Of a DNA stretch of 64,000 nt, positions 1 to 8,477 are shown piece by piece; positions within the stretch are counted from its first letter, which is position 1; every line of letters starts with the position of its first letter. Source of the stretch: Tangfeifania diversioriginum (GTDB lineage: Bacteria > Bacteroidota > Bacteroidia > Bacteroidales > Prolixibacteraceae); assembly GCF_900141875.1 (NCBI RefSeq), contig NZ_FQZE01000026.1, forward strand, positions 1 to 64,000, in the 5' to 3' direction. Both the position numbers and the translations under genes were made by a program. The notes below the pieces were generated by a model. The model did no database searches and had not been told where the DNA came from. It was given only the letters and a program-made list of their open reading frames with translations.

Positions 1-51
1 CCCGCCAGCGCCGATGGTACTGCGTAAAAGTGGGAGAGTAGGCCGCTGCCG
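1..51 (+). rRNA. rrf: 5S ribosomal RNA, 3' end (partial)
   Basis: The first ~51 bases look like the 3' end of a bacterial 5S rRNA: 'gccgatggtactgcg', then 'gtgggagagtagg' and the closing-stem side 'ccgctgcc'. A strong terminator follows within 10 bases, as expected at the end of an rRNA operon. The rest of the gene, and presumably 23S and 16S, lie before the window. The exact 3' end (49-53) cannot be fixed by eye. Confidence 0.85.
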
Positions 52-60
52 GATTTATCC

Positions 61-95
61 AAAGCCCATGTTCAAAAGAGCATGGGCTTTTTTAT
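61..95 (+). terminator. rRNA operon terminator
   Basis: Perfect 10-bp stem: aaagcccatg at 61-70 pairs with catgggcttt at 81-90, around a 10-base loop, and leads into a T tract. It sits directly after the 5S end, so it most likely ends the rRNA transcript. Confidence 0.9.
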
Positions 96-168
96 TGGAA
101 TAAGCCTGTGTTTTTAAATAATTATTTTTATTTCCTTACGTTTCTTCATTAGACTTAGCTTGGCAATA

Positions 169-1758
169 ATGACTGAAAAAATTCATAAACGCAGAGAAGA
201 TCTGTTTTTTTTCTTATTACTGCTCACTGCTGCTGTTTTTCCATATTCTGAAGCATTGGTGAGTATTACCATTGGTTTGCTATTGTTTCAGGCGTTGGCT
301 TTTCGTTCCTGGAATCACCCAACTGTTAAAAAGCGGTCACTAAAAATAGTATTGTTTCCCTTTTCAATTTTTGGAATATACATTGTTGGTACTTTATTTA
401 CAAATGATTTTTCTTTTGCCTTATATGAGTTAAAGAAAGTAATCTTCTGGCTGGTAGTTCCATTGGCCGTTATTTTATCTCCACAACTTCCGGACAAAAA
501 ACTTTACCGCGTCCTTGGTATTTTTGTTTTATCCGTAACAATTGCAAGTTTTATTATTACCGGTAAAATAATTCTCAATGATCATTTTCAATTTAACGGA
601 TTCCGATCGTTGAGCATTATTTCACATATCCGCTTTTCATTTCAGGTTGTATTGTCATTAATAATAGTGGCCTGGTTTATCCTCAAATTTAAACAACTCA
701 AATTCTCATTTAATCCCATCTTTTTATTCGCACTTTTCATTTGGCTTGTCGTTTTTCTTTTTTTGCTGAAGTCTTTACTTGGGATTATTTCTTTTTTGGG
801 AACGGCAGGTATTGCACTGATTTTTTATATTTTGAAATTGAAAAGCAGGCAAATGAAATATTTTTTAATTGCTGCTTTACTTTCAATTGTATTGGTTCCT
901 GTGCTTTATACGGCCAGGGTTTATACTGATTACTTTGATTTTAAAGACTATGATCCCAAATCTGTTGAAACCAAAACCCATGCAGGTAATCGGTATCGTC
1001 ACAATTTTAGTGAGCATGCCCGGGAAAATGGTTACCTGGTTTATGTTTACATTTGCCAGGAAGAGCTCAGGCAGGAATGGAATAAACACAGTGAAATAAA
1101 ATATGGTGACAACCTGAATGGTTATCCGTTGAGTAGCACACTCATCAGGTATTTAACCAGTTTGGGGTACCGAAAAGACAGTGTTGGAGTTAGCCGGTTA
1201 ACGCCAAAAGACATTAAGTTAATTGAACAAGGTGTTACAAACCATAAATTCGATAATCGCTTTTTTTCAATTTATCCCAGGATTTACGAAACCATTTGGG
1301 AACTCGATAACTATTTTCGTACAGGAAACCCGAATAATAAGTCGCTGGCACAACGTATCGAATATATCAAAGCTTCACTTTTCATAATAAAAGAAAATCC
1401 ATGGTTTGGTATTGGTACTGGCAATTGGGTAAATGAGTATAATAAAGTGTACGACCAAATGGATTCAAAACTCGATGATGAAAAACGCGGACCGTCGCAC
1501 AATCAGTATTTAAATTACATGGTGAAATTTGGAATCATTGGGTTTTTATGGATTTTATTTGCCATTCTTTACCCGGTTTTTCTTTTGGGACATCGCCGAA
1601 ATTTCATTTTTGTTTGTTTTCTTATTGCTATTGCTTTTGCCAACTTGGGTGATGCCAATTTGGAAACCCACATGGGATTATCTTTTTTCTCTTTTTTCTA
1701 TTTCCTGTTTCTATGGAATTCAACCACCGAAATGAAAAGTTCTATTGTAAAACGGTAA
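169..1758 (+). CDS. O-antigen ligase/polymerase family membrane protein (Wzy_C-like)
   Basis: Polytopic inner-membrane protein of 529 residues with about ten hydrophobic segments and one long soluble loop (roughly residues 255-425). The motif 'NPWFGIGTGNW' near residue 409 followed by 'SHNQYLNYMVKFGIIGF' near 442 is typical of the O-antigen ligase (WaaL)/Wzy_C family, which transfers or polymerises lipid-linked glycans at the periplasmic face. An in-frame TTG lies at 160, but the ATG at 169 is the better start. The neighbouring convergent glycosyltransferase and kdsC downstream fit an envelope polysaccharide role. Family members are too divergent to choose ligase or polymerase. Its 3' end overlaps the convergent gene by 17 bases. 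Confidence 0.85.
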   Translation: MTEKIHKRREDLFFFLLLLTAAVFPYSEALVSITIGLLLFQALAFRSWNHPTVKKRSLKIVLFPFSIFGIYIVGTLFTNDFSFALYELKKVIFWLVVPLAVILSPQLPDKKLYRVLGIFVLSVTIASFIITGKIILNDHFQFNGFRSLSIISHIRFSFQVVLSLIIVAWFILKFKQLKFSFNPIFLFALFIWLVVFLFLLKSLLGIISFLGTAGIALIFYILKLKSRQMKYFLIAALLSIVLVPVLYTARVYTDYFDFKDYDPKSVETKTHAGNRYRHNFSEHARENGYLVYVYICQEELRQEWNKHSEIKYGDNLNGYPLSSTLIRYLTSLGYRKDSVGVSRLTPKDIKLIEQGVTNHKFDNRFFSIYPRIYETIWELDNYFRTGNPNNKSLAQRIEYIKASLFIIKENPWFGIGTGNWVNEYNKVYDQMDSKLDDEKRGPSHNQYLNYMVKFGIIGFLWILFAILYPVFLLGHRRNFIFVCFLIAIAFANLGDANLETHMGLSFFSFFYFLFLWNSTTEMKSSIVKR

Positions 1759-2533
1759 GTCCTTTAATGCATCTTACTGTTTTATCAGAAATTGCTTTTT
1801 CCAGCTTTTGTTTGTTTTTGCTTAATTGTTCACGGCTTTGTGTTTTATGCCAGAGGTGGTAAGTAATCGCCTGAAATTTTATTTTGCGCAGTAACAAACC
1901 ACTGTTGAAAAGCCTTGCCACTAATTCTGTATCTTCCAGTCCCCAACCCACAAATTCTTCGTTCCATCCGTTGACCCGTTCCAAATCATTTTTCCAGATG
2001 CCCAATAAACCACCCCTCAAGTTTGAGGAATATTTTAATGGTTTGTACAGCTTATTCAAAATTGGTAGTCGTACTGAATTTATCCGGTTGGTTTCAATTT
2101 CATTTGAAAGAAGAGTAAAAACAGGATGACATTTATTATTTTGAATCCGCTTTAGGGTAGTCCGTTTCGAAAGAAAAACCCTGGAGCCAATTAATGCTTC
2201 ACCTCTACTTGCATTTTTTTTTAAATCGAAAATAAAGCGGGGGTGAAAAAACAAATCCCCGTCAGAAAAAATAAGGTAATCTCCCGAACATTTTTTCACA
2301 GCCAGGTTTCTAACAGCTGCAGCCCTGAAGCCTTTGTCTTCGTGCCAAACATGTAGCAATGGAACCGGAAAACTCTGTTTTGTATTGGCGATAAGTTGCG
2401 CTGTTTCACTGGTGGATCCATCATCGGCAATGATAACTTCATCCGGTAAAGCAGTTTGGCGTTCAATGCTTTTCAGAATAAGCGAAAGCGCATCGGGTCG
2501 GTTGTATGTTACAATAATGAGTGATACTTTCAT
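1742..2533 (-). CDS. Family 2 glycosyltransferase
   Basis: 263-residue GT-A fold glycosyltransferase. The N-terminus 'VSLIIVTYNRPDAL' and 'IADDGS' (residues ~35-40) form the nucleotide-sugar binding part, 'FSDGDLFF' near residue 92 gives the metal-binding acidic motif, and 'GWGLEDTELVARLF' near 196 is the galactosyltransferase C-domain hallmark (GWGxED) seen in chondroitin-synthase-like GT2 enzymes. Cytoplasmic, no signal peptide. The donor and acceptor cannot be told. It is convergent with the O-antigen ligase-like gene, so both may serve surface polysaccharide assembly. Confidence 0.9.
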   Translation of the reverse strand: MKVSLIIVTYNRPDALSLILKSIERQTALPDEVIIADDGSTSETAQLIANTKQSFPVPLLHVWHEDKGFRAAAVRNLAVKKCSGDYLIFSDGDLFFHPRFIFDLKKNASRGEALIGSRVFLSKRTTLKRIQNNKCHPVFTLLSNEIETNRINSVRLPILNKLYKPLKYSSNLRGGLLGIWKNDLERVNGWNEEFVGWGLEDTELVARLFNSGLLLRKIKFQAITYHLWHKTQSREQLSKNKQKLEKAISDKTVRCIKGLTVLQ

Positions 2534-2670
2534 GTTTACCGGATTTTATGCGTAAAAATAATCAGAATAAAAAATTAATGAGCCATTTAACCGGAAGGAA
2601 TAAATGATTTCTTCTTTACAGGAGAGATGTGAAAAAAGCAGACACGATTATGCGAAAGCCTGAGAATTAA

Positions 2671-2701
2671 TTGGAACATTAGAAGTGGCTCACTATTTTT
2701 G
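2671..2701 (+). promoter_or_regulatory. Bacteroidota-type promoter for the DUF2520-kdsC-maf operon
   Basis: TTG at 2671-2673, a 20-nt spacer, then TATTTTTG at 2694-2701, matching the -33 TTTG / -7 TAnnTTTG consensus of Bacteroidota housekeeping promoters. The expected start of transcription near 2707 gives a leader of about 15 nt before the ATG at 2722. Confidence 0.6.
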
Positions 2702-2721
2702 GTACTTCAAATTTTAAGAGA

Positions 2722-3498
2722 ATGAGTCACCGTTTTGTTTTTTTGGGCGCAGGGAACCTGGCCACACATTTAGCTGTTGAACTACATCGAAAAGGATTTT
2801 TCATTGGACAAGTTTACAGCCGAACAGAGAAATCAGCTAAAGAATTGGCTGATAAGTTGGAGACGAACTTCACAACCTCTGTCCAGGAGATTTTACCGGA
2901 TGCCGATGTGTATTTTGTGGCCCTCAAAGATTCTGCATTTGAAGAAGTTCTCCCACACATCAATTTTCAAAATAAGTTGGTGGTGCATTGTTCCGGCAGC
3001 ATGCCGCTTTCTTCTCTTCAGAATTATTCGGGCAACATTGGCGTACTGTACCCGCTTCAGACATTTTCGAAAGAGCGGAAGGTAGATTTTTCCGAAATCC
3101 CTGTTTTTATTGAAGGCAATTCACCCCAAAATGAAAAAATGCTGAGGCGGATTGCTGAAAAAATTTCGGCCAGAGTTTCCGTTTTAAATTCAGAACAACG
3201 ACTGCATCTTCATGTGGCAGCTGTTTTTGCCTGTAATTTTGTAAACCATTTTTATGCTATTGCCGGCGAAATGTTGAAATCGCAAAATGTCCCGATTCAG
3301 GTTTTGAATCCTTTAATAATGGAGACAGCACGTAAGGTTCAGGAAATGGATCCGGGGAAAGCCCAGACAGGACCTGCTGTTCGTTTCGACCATAACGTGA
3401 TTGAAAAACACCTGGATACATTGAACGATTTTCCTGAATTCAAAAAAATATATAAAATGGTTTCAGAAAATATTTATAAATTTCATCAAAACACTTAA
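2722..3498 (+). CDS. Rossmann-fold and DUF2520 domain protein
   Basis: 258 residues. The N-terminus holds a dinucleotide-binding fold with 'FLGAGNLATHLA' (residues ~6-17), a GxGNxA variant of the NAD(P) motif related to F420/pyrroline-carboxylate reductases. The C-terminal half (about 125-250, including 'HLHVAAVFACNFVNHFY') is the helical DUF2520 domain. A dehydrogenase activity is likely by fold, but no substrate is known for the family. It is first gene of a tight operon: kdsC starts 3 nt after its stop and maf starts at the next base after kdsC. That order is familiar in Bacteroidota genomes. Start ATG follows a good promoter. Confidence 0.92.
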   Translation: MSHRFVFLGAGNLATHLAVELHRKGFFIGQVYSRTEKSAKELADKLETNFTTSVQEILPDADVYFVALKDSAFEEVLPHINFQNKLVVHCSGSMPLSSLQNYSGNIGVLYPLQTFSKERKVDFSEIPVFIEGNSPQNEKMLRRIAEKISARVSVLNSEQRLHLHVAAVFACNFVNHFYAIAGEMLKSQNVPIQVLNPLIMETARKVQEMDPGKAQTGPAVRFDHNVIEKHLDTLNDFPEFKKIYKMVSENIYKFHQNT

Positions 3499-3501
3499 TC
3501 C

Positions 3502-4032
3502 ATGTCCTTTTTTAAAGAAGAACTAAAAAATGTAAAAGCTTTTGTTTTCGATGTTGACGGGGTTTTGTCGAAAGACACTTCGCCGTTAAATGAAAACGGA
3601 GACCCAGTGCGAACAGCCAATGTGAAAGACGGGTTTGCCATTCGGAATGCCATTGATTTGGGATACCCGGTGGCGGTAATAACAGGTGGTTTTGTGGAAC
3701 GTGTCCGGCTCAGGTACGAAAAAATTGGAGTGAAATATTATTACGATAATTCGCGCGACAAAGTTGACTGTCTGAATGATTTTCTGAAAAAAACAGGTGT
3801 GAAAGCGGAAAATGTTCTTTTTATGGGCGACGATCTGGTTGATTATTCAGTTATGCAAAAGGTTGGAATACCGGTGTGCCCAAACGATGCAGTAAACGAA
3901 ATCAAAGAAATTTCGAAATATGTTTCGCATAAAAGTGGAGGCGAAGGCTGTGTGCGCGATGTTATTGAACAAACCCTGCGCTCCCAGGACAAATGGTTTA
4001 CCAACGAAATGTTGCATAAAAAAGCTTTTTAA
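3502..4032 (+). CDS. kdsC: 3-deoxy-D-manno-octulosonate 8-phosphate phosphatase (KdsC), HAD family
   Basis: 176-residue HAD phosphatase without a cap domain, the size and make-up of KdsC, which removes phosphate from KDO-8-P to give KDO for lipopolysaccharide inner core. Motif I is 'FDVDGVLS' near residue 16 (nucleophile Asp and acid/base Asp), motif II 'VITGG' near 63, and motif III 'MGDDLVDY' near 110. The 'GGEGCVRDVIE' segment near the C-terminus is typical of KdsC. KDO-8-P specificity is inferred from family similarity and the envelope context. Lies between a DUF2520 gene and maf in one operon. Confidence 0.9.
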   Translation: MSFFKEELKNVKAFVFDVDGVLSKDTSPLNENGDPVRTANVKDGFAIRNAIDLGYPVAVITGGFVERVRLRYEKIGVKYYYDNSRDKVDCLNDFLKKTGVKAENVLFMGDDLVDYSVMQKVGIPVCPNDAVNEIKEISKYVSHKSGGEGCVRDVIEQTLRSQDKWFTNEMLHKKAF

Positions 4033-4608
4033 ATGAACTGGTTTCCCAAGTATAATTTTATTCTTGCTTCAAAATCGCCCAGGCGACAACATTTATTAAA
4101 GTCGTTGGAAATTGATTTTCAGGTTATTGTCAAAGAAGTAAAAGAAGATTTTCCGGCAGATTTGCCCAAAGAAGAAATTCCGGTTTACCTGGCCCTCCTG
4201 AAAGCACAGCCATTTAGGAACCAACTGAAACCTGACGATTTGCTCATAACTGCCGATACAATTGTTTGGCACAGAGGCAAAGTTCTTGGAAAACCTTCCG
4301 GGGAAAATGAAGCAAAAAAAATGCTTTCGGAACTCAGTGGAAGTGAACATGAAGTAATATCCGGGGTTTGTTTGACCTCCGTTGACAAACAAAAAACCTT
4401 TTATTCTGTTTCAAATGTTCAGTTTAAGAAGCTCAGCAACGATGAAATTGATTACTACATTTCATCGTTCAAACCTTTTGATAAAGCCGGCGCATACGGA
4501 ATTCAGGAATGGATTGGTTGCATAGGAATCAAGCACATAGAGGGTTCTTTCTATAATATTATGGGATTGCCTGTTCAGAAACTCTATGAAGAAATACTGC
4601 AATTTTAG
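4033..4608 (+). CDS. maf: Maf family nucleoside triphosphate pyrophosphatase
   Basis: 191 residues, usual Maf length. The N-terminal signature 'LASKSPRRQHLLKSL' (residues ~10-24) and the central 'ADTIVWHRGKVLGKP' (~74-88) are the Maf motifs; the Asp of 'ADT' and the basic/Gln residues fit the dTTP/UTP pyrophosphatase subgroup (YhdE type). Cytoplasmic enzyme that hydrolyses non-canonical or pyrimidine NTPs to NMP and pyrophosphate; in some bacteria it also affects septum formation. Starts on the base after the kdsC stop, so it is probably translationally coupled. Confidence 0.92.
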   Translation: MNWFPKYNFILASKSPRRQHLLKSLEIDFQVIVKEVKEDFPADLPKEEIPVYLALLKAQPFRNQLKPDDLLITADTIVWHRGKVLGKPSGENEAKKMLSELSGSEHEVISGVCLTSVDKQKTFYSVSNVQFKKLSNDEIDYYISSFKPFDKAGAYGIQEWIGCIGIKHIEGSFYNIMGLPVQKLYEEILQF

Positions 4609-4731
4609 TCCTTTTAAAAAAGGTTTCATTTTTTTATGTGTTATATAACAATACTTTAATATTTCTTTTGTTTAACCCTTTTGGCCGATAACTCGTAAAT
4701 GGTATAAATTGAAATTTAAAAAACCATTATT

Positions 4732-5736
4732 ATGAATAATCCGGTTCGGCTTTTAATCCTGATGGTATTTACCATTTTTATTCTCAGCGGATGCACAAAA
4801 GAAGATGACGCAATAAAGGTTGGATTCTTAATTCATGCCCTTGATAAAGAACGGTGGGAAAACGATCGGGACTACTTTATTGAAAAAGTTCAGGAGTTGG
4901 GAGGTACAGTTGAAGTTCGTGTTGCAGATAATGATGCACAAAAGCAGCTTGATCAGGCAAACGAGCTCCTTGCCAACGGAATAGATGTTTTGGTCGTTGT
5001 GCCTGTTGACCAGTTTGCAGCGGCTGAAATTGTGCAAAATGCACAAGAGAAAAATGTGAGTGTTATTTCGTATGACCGATTGATAAAAAATTGCCGGCTC
5101 GATTATTATGTGTCAACCGACAATGTTGAAATTGGCAGATTGCAGGCGGAATACCTAACCACAATGAAGCCTTCCGGGAAATATGCCCTTATTGGTGGTG
5201 CAATTAGCGATAATAACAGCCAGTTTTTGTACCTGGGCCAGATGAATGTTTTGCAACCGCTGGTTGAAAAAGGAGATATTGAGATCATCTATAATGAATT
5301 TACCGAAGCATGGGAAGAAGAAGAAGGCTACAATCATGCAAAAAAATTATTGCAAACTACAGAAGAAATTGACGCTATAATTGCCGGGAACGACGCAATA
5401 GCTTTCGGAGTTACACGAGCATTGGCAGAAGCAGGAAAAGAGGGGGAAGTTTTGGTTGCCGGAATGGATGCCGACTTAAGAAATTTACAAGAAATTGTGG
5501 CCGGACATCAAACATGCACGGTTTATAAACCGTATGAAAAACTGGCTGCTACTGCTGCCGAACTTGCGATGACACTTGGCAGGGATGAAGAATGCGAGCG
5601 TACTTTCCAAACTGTTAGCAACGGACAGCGTCTGGTGCCGGCAGTGTTACACGAAGCAATGATAGTTAATAAAGATAACCTGAAACTGACCGTTATTTCA
5701 GAAGGTTACCAGACGGAAGAAGAAATTTACAGGTAA
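4732..5736 (+). CDS. Periplasmic sugar-binding lipoprotein (xylose/ribose ABC type, orphan)
   Basis: 334 residues. A lipoprotein signal peptide ends in the lipobox 'LSGC' (Cys21). The mature protein is a type I periplasmic binding protein of the RbsB/XylF class: 'VGFLIHALDKERW' near residue 31, 'ANGIDVLVVVPVD' near 85, 'VSVISYDRLI' near 107, 'AIIAGNDAIAFGVTRAL' near 217, 'VLVAGMDAD' near 240. XylF-like features ('YDRLI', 'YVSTDN') suggest a pentose or related sugar. No ABC permease or ATPase gene is nearby, so it may serve a distant transporter or act as a sensor partner. 123 bp separate it from maf. Confidence 0.88.
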   Translation: MNNPVRLLILMVFTIFILSGCTKEDDAIKVGFLIHALDKERWENDRDYFIEKVQELGGTVEVRVADNDAQKQLDQANELLANGIDVLVVVPVDQFAAAEIVQNAQEKNVSVISYDRLIKNCRLDYYVSTDNVEIGRLQAEYLTTMKPSGKYALIGGAISDNNSQFLYLGQMNVLQPLVEKGDIEIIYNEFTEAWEEEEGYNHAKKLLQTTEEIDAIIAGNDAIAFGVTRALAEAGKEGEVLVAGMDADLRNLQEIVAGHQTCTVYKPYEKLAATAAELAMTLGRDEECERTFQTVSNGQRLVPAVLHEAMIVNKDNLKLTVISEGYQTEEEIYR

Positions 5737-5863
5737 TTTTCCCAATATTACTTCGTCTTTTTTCTTTTCACACTATTTTTTTGTTTTGCATGATTAGCAG
5801 ATATCAACAGTTATAACAAAAAAAATGGATGGGGTATTCCAGATGTAATGGAATACTAATGAA

Positions 5864-6511
5864 TCAGTTCTTGGAATTATATTTCTTTTGAAGCAAAAAA
5901 CCAAAAGCAATTAAAAAATAAAACAAACCGTTGAGCCCGGTAAAGAAATAGGTTGTAACTTTTGAAAATTCCATTGAATTCTCGAGAATCAGGTTGAATA
6001 GTATATTAAAGAAAAAGTTTCCGGAAAAGTAAATCAACACAGCAGTATTTATCCATATAATTGGCTCTTTTTGAATTTCCCGGTGCTTGCTTTCAACCAT
6101 AAATTTTGAGAACAACAAAATTGAAAAGAGCACGAGCAGTAGCCCTTCAACAGAGCGTACAAGATTTGGCATGGTATATAAATCCTGGATAAAAAGCAGA
6201 TTGATAATTGTGTATGACTCAAAAAGGATAATGATAACAATGATTATCTTTTTATGAAAAAAGGGATGGAGTACACTTTTGTAAAAGAGTGCCCAGAGGA
6301 AAAATTCTAAAAGGATATAAAAATGCAATCCGGGAATGGTATTTCTTATGCCGGCTGCAATTAATGCACTTCCCGAAATTTCAGTAACAAAAGCTAGTCC
6401 GGTAAAAATGAACAGGATTTTTAAACTTTTATTAAGGCTGCGAAAACTATAGAGCCCTGCAAAAAATGCAATACCCACTTCCGCAATATGTATATATAAT
6501 TGAGCTGGCAT
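5864..6511 (-). CDS. Unknown polytopic membrane protein (about 7 TM)
   Basis: 215 residues, mostly hydrophobic, with about seven predicted membrane helices, a short cytoplasmic loop 'ESKHREIQKEP' near residue 140 and a basic C-terminus 'LLQKKYNSKN'. I recognise no named family or catalytic motif. The even spacing of helices recalls small sensory membrane modules, but that is only an impression. Downstream of, and in the same direction as, another unknown gene (gap 22 bp), so the two probably share a transcript. Confidence 0.8.
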   Translation of the reverse strand: MPAQLYIHIAEVGIAFFAGLYSFRSLNKSLKILFIFTGLAFVTEISGSALIAAGIRNTIPGLHFYILLEFFLWALFYKSVLHPFFHKKIIIVIIILFESYTIINLLFIQDLYTMPNLVRSVEGLLLVLFSILLFSKFMVESKHREIQKEPIIWINTAVLIYFSGNFFFNILFNLILENSMEFSKVTTYFFTGLNGLFYFLIAFGFLLQKKYNSKN

Positions 6512-6533
6512 CTAAGGTGTGAGTTAAACTAGC

Positions 6534-7163
6534 CTATGAATTATAAATACTATTATTATCGCAGATTGGTGGGCATAAAGCCCCATAGTTAAATACTTCA
6601 GGATTTCTGATTTCTTTCGCTTCTGAATAAATCATTACATCCATGGTTTTTGAAATACCAAAATCGATTTGAGCTTCCGACCGATTTTGAGTATTGAAAA
6701 TTTCGTGTAATTCAAACTTGGTAAATAAGTACGCATTGGGGTAAATGTATTGCCTGAAAGCGGCCCATTCATTTTCAGAGTTGAGCTCACCAGCACGCCA
6801 CTTGCGGTATCTGCGGATACTTTCAAGTACTTCCTCAGTACGTTTAGAAAGATTTTCGTTCTCCTTTCCCAACTTAAAAACAGGAGTTTCATAATCAGCA
6901 TATACATCTCCGCTGCCCATCAGAAAAGCAGAAACTGCAAAAGCACACAATACGTGTTTCCCATCTATCATCTCTTTTTCAAGTCCAAGATAAATTCTTA
7001 CCCTGTTTTCATCTTCACTATTTAAAGCTTTATATGTTTCTTTTTGAAGAATGATTGGCGGAACTGAAAGATTAAAACTTAATTTCTTTTCTTCCTCAAA
7101 GTTTTTTTCCCAGTTTTCCGCTTTGGGCGCTGGAATTTGATCTCGTTTAAGTTTATTTGACAT
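6534..7163 (-). CDS. Unknown soluble protein
   Basis: 209 residues, no clear signal peptide at the N-terminus (which is polar and Lys/Glu-rich). A hydrophobic stretch around residues 70-83 ('VLCAFAVSAFLMGSG') is followed by charged sequence and a 'RRYRKWRAGE' basic patch. The C-terminus has a Cys pair ('ALCPPICDNN'). I cannot assign it to a family. It starts at ATG 7163 and precedes the membrane protein gene at 5864-6511 by 22 bp on the same strand, suggesting a two-gene unit. The upstream gene (7247-8275) is separated by a terminator. Confidence 0.78.
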   Translation of the reverse strand: MSNKLKRDQIPAPKAENWEKNFEEEKKLSFNLSVPPIILQKETYKALNSEDENRVRIYLGLEKEMIDGKHVLCAFAVSAFLMGSGDVYADYETPVFKLGKENENLSKRTEEVLESIRRYRKWRAGELNSENEWAAFRQYIYPNAYLFTKFELHEIFNTQNRSEAQIDFGISKTMDVMIYSEAKEIRNPEVFNYGALCPPICDNNSIYNS

Positions 7164-7204
7164 ACGTTTGGATCTTTTATTTCAATTCGAAACCAAATAT
7201 AATA

Positions 7205-7236
7205 AAAAAGAACTGTAAATATCTACAGTTCTTTTT
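7205..7236 (-). terminator. Terminator after the DUF6515-like gene
   Basis: Inverted repeat aagaactgta (7208-7217) / tacagttctt (7224-7233) with a 6-base loop. On the minus strand it ends in a run of six T. It lies 14 bp past the stop of the minus-strand gene at 7247-8275. Confidence 0.8.
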
Positions 7237-7246
7237 CAATTTATAT

Positions 7247-8275
7247 TTAGTCGTAATAATAGTTATCGTCTTCGTAGTAATATCCGTCGTTGTAATAACC
7301 GTTGTTGTATGCAAAATACCTCTCGGGATAATGGACCAACCTGAAACCATGGGTTGTCAATTCAAAAAACAGGTTGCCAACTCTGAAATAGGGGTATCCA
7401 TTAATGTAAACCTGCTCCTTTACCGGCGGCAGTTGTTCAAAAACAATTCCATAGGGCATATCTACCAACACATAACCAACTCCTCTAAAAAACCTGAAAA
7501 AGTGACCATTGTAGATGTAATACCTGTTGTGATTATGAACGAAGAACCACGGGCGACTTGCAAAAGTGCGGATTACATGTCCGAATTTCGGGTGGTGGTA
7601 GTAGTGTTTGTGAAAACGGTAAGAGTAGGGATGGTAACTGTTGTAATAGTCTCTCCAGCTGTTTAAATCCCAGCGGTACCTTTCCCATTTGTGATCCCAG
7701 TGGTTATGATTATAATAATTGTAATTAGCGTAATAATTTTTGGTGTGCTTCCTGTAGTGAACATGGTTAGGGGCACGCCTGCGGTTCCAGTATTTTTTAC
7801 TGCCTTTGTAATTTTTATTTGTTCTGTACCTGTTGTCATTTTTATCTAACCTGTAAACTTTGCGTTTATTTTCCGGATTTGCACGTACCCTGGCATCTTC
7901 GGTGTTTGCTCTCGTTGAGGTGCTTCTTCTTACAGAATTATTGTAGCGTTTGCGTCCTGAGCGATTTACAGCTGCAGGCTTGTTATTTGTCTTTCCGGGT
8001 GAGGTACTTTTCAGGTTGCTCCGGTTCTCAGAACGGTTGCTCCTTTTGGCACGGGTAGCAGGTTCCTTTGGAGTTCTTCTCTGAATTTCTCTTTTTTTGA
8101 AAGTGCTTTTTTCGCGTACAGTGTTGCGTCTGCTTCTTTCGGTTCGTTCAACCGGGGTGTTTTTCTCCTGGTTTCTCTGAGTGGACCGGCGTTGAGCAAC
8201 GGAAGGAAATGTTGTTGCTGTTACTGTTGCTACTATGAGTAGTATGGCGAACAGTTTTGTATTTTTTGTTTTCAT
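7247..8275 (-). CDS. Secreted basic, Tyr/His-rich protein (DUF6515-like)
   Basis: 342 residues with an N-terminal signal peptide (residues 1-27, ending 'FPSVAQ'). Three zones follow: an Arg/Lys/Ser/Thr-rich low-complexity stretch (about 28-165), a Tyr/His/Asn-rich zone (about 165-230, e.g. 'NYYNHNHWDHKW'), and a more ordered C-terminus with 'YYIYNGHFFRFFRGVGYVLV' (~253-272) that resembles the DUF6515 family. It ends in an acidic Tyr-rich tail. Exported; whether periplasmic or surface-exposed is unclear. Function unknown; a cell-wall or polyanion-binding role is only a guess from the strong positive charge. Single-gene unit with its own terminator. Confidence 0.85.
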   Translation of the reverse strand: MKTKNTKLFAILLIVATVTATTFPSVAQRRSTQRNQEKNTPVERTERSRRNTVREKSTFKKREIQRRTPKEPATRAKRSNRSENRSNLKSTSPGKTNNKPAAVNRSGRKRYNNSVRRSTSTRANTEDARVRANPENKRKVYRLDKNDNRYRTNKNYKGSKKYWNRRRAPNHVHYRKHTKNYYANYNYYNHNHWDHKWERYRWDLNSWRDYYNSYHPYSYRFHKHYYHHPKFGHVIRTFASRPWFFVHNHNRYYIYNGHFFRFFRGVGYVLVDMPYGIVFEQLPPVKEQVYINGYPYFRVGNLFFELTTHGFRLVHYPERYFAYNNGYYNDGYYYEDDNYYYD

Positions 8276-8451
8276 GGCTTTAAGTTTTAAAAATTCAACA
8301 TTTTAATTGCTTGCTCTGTGGCGCCTTTGTAACCGGTATTTGCCTTTGAAAAGCAAAGCGTATGCCAAATTAAATACCCCGCAGTTGCTCAGGTTTTTAA
8401 GGTGTTTTAAACCAGTTGGTTAAAAAGTTTTATTATTTGCATAATTCTCTC

Positions 8452-8459
8452 TAATTTTG
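8452..8459 (+). promoter_or_regulatory. Promoter -7 box for ruvX
   Basis: TAATTTTG at 8452-8459 matches the Bacteroidota -7 box TAnnTTTG. No good -33 TTTG is seen about 20 nt upstream. It places the transcript start near 8466, 12 nt before the chosen ATG at 8478, and argues against the in-frame TTG at 8457. Confidence 0.5.
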
Positions 8460-8477
8460 CATCCTGAAAAAGAAGAC

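Noticed and set aside
4610-4640. Possible terminator after maf (ccttttaaaaaagg then T-rich)
   Set aside because: Stem is short and AT-only apart from two GC pairs; too weak to call.
7157-7666. 169-codon plus-strand frame opposite the DUF6515-like gene
   Set aside because: It mirrors the Tyr/His-rich low-complexity region of the real gene and has unnatural Val-rich repeats.
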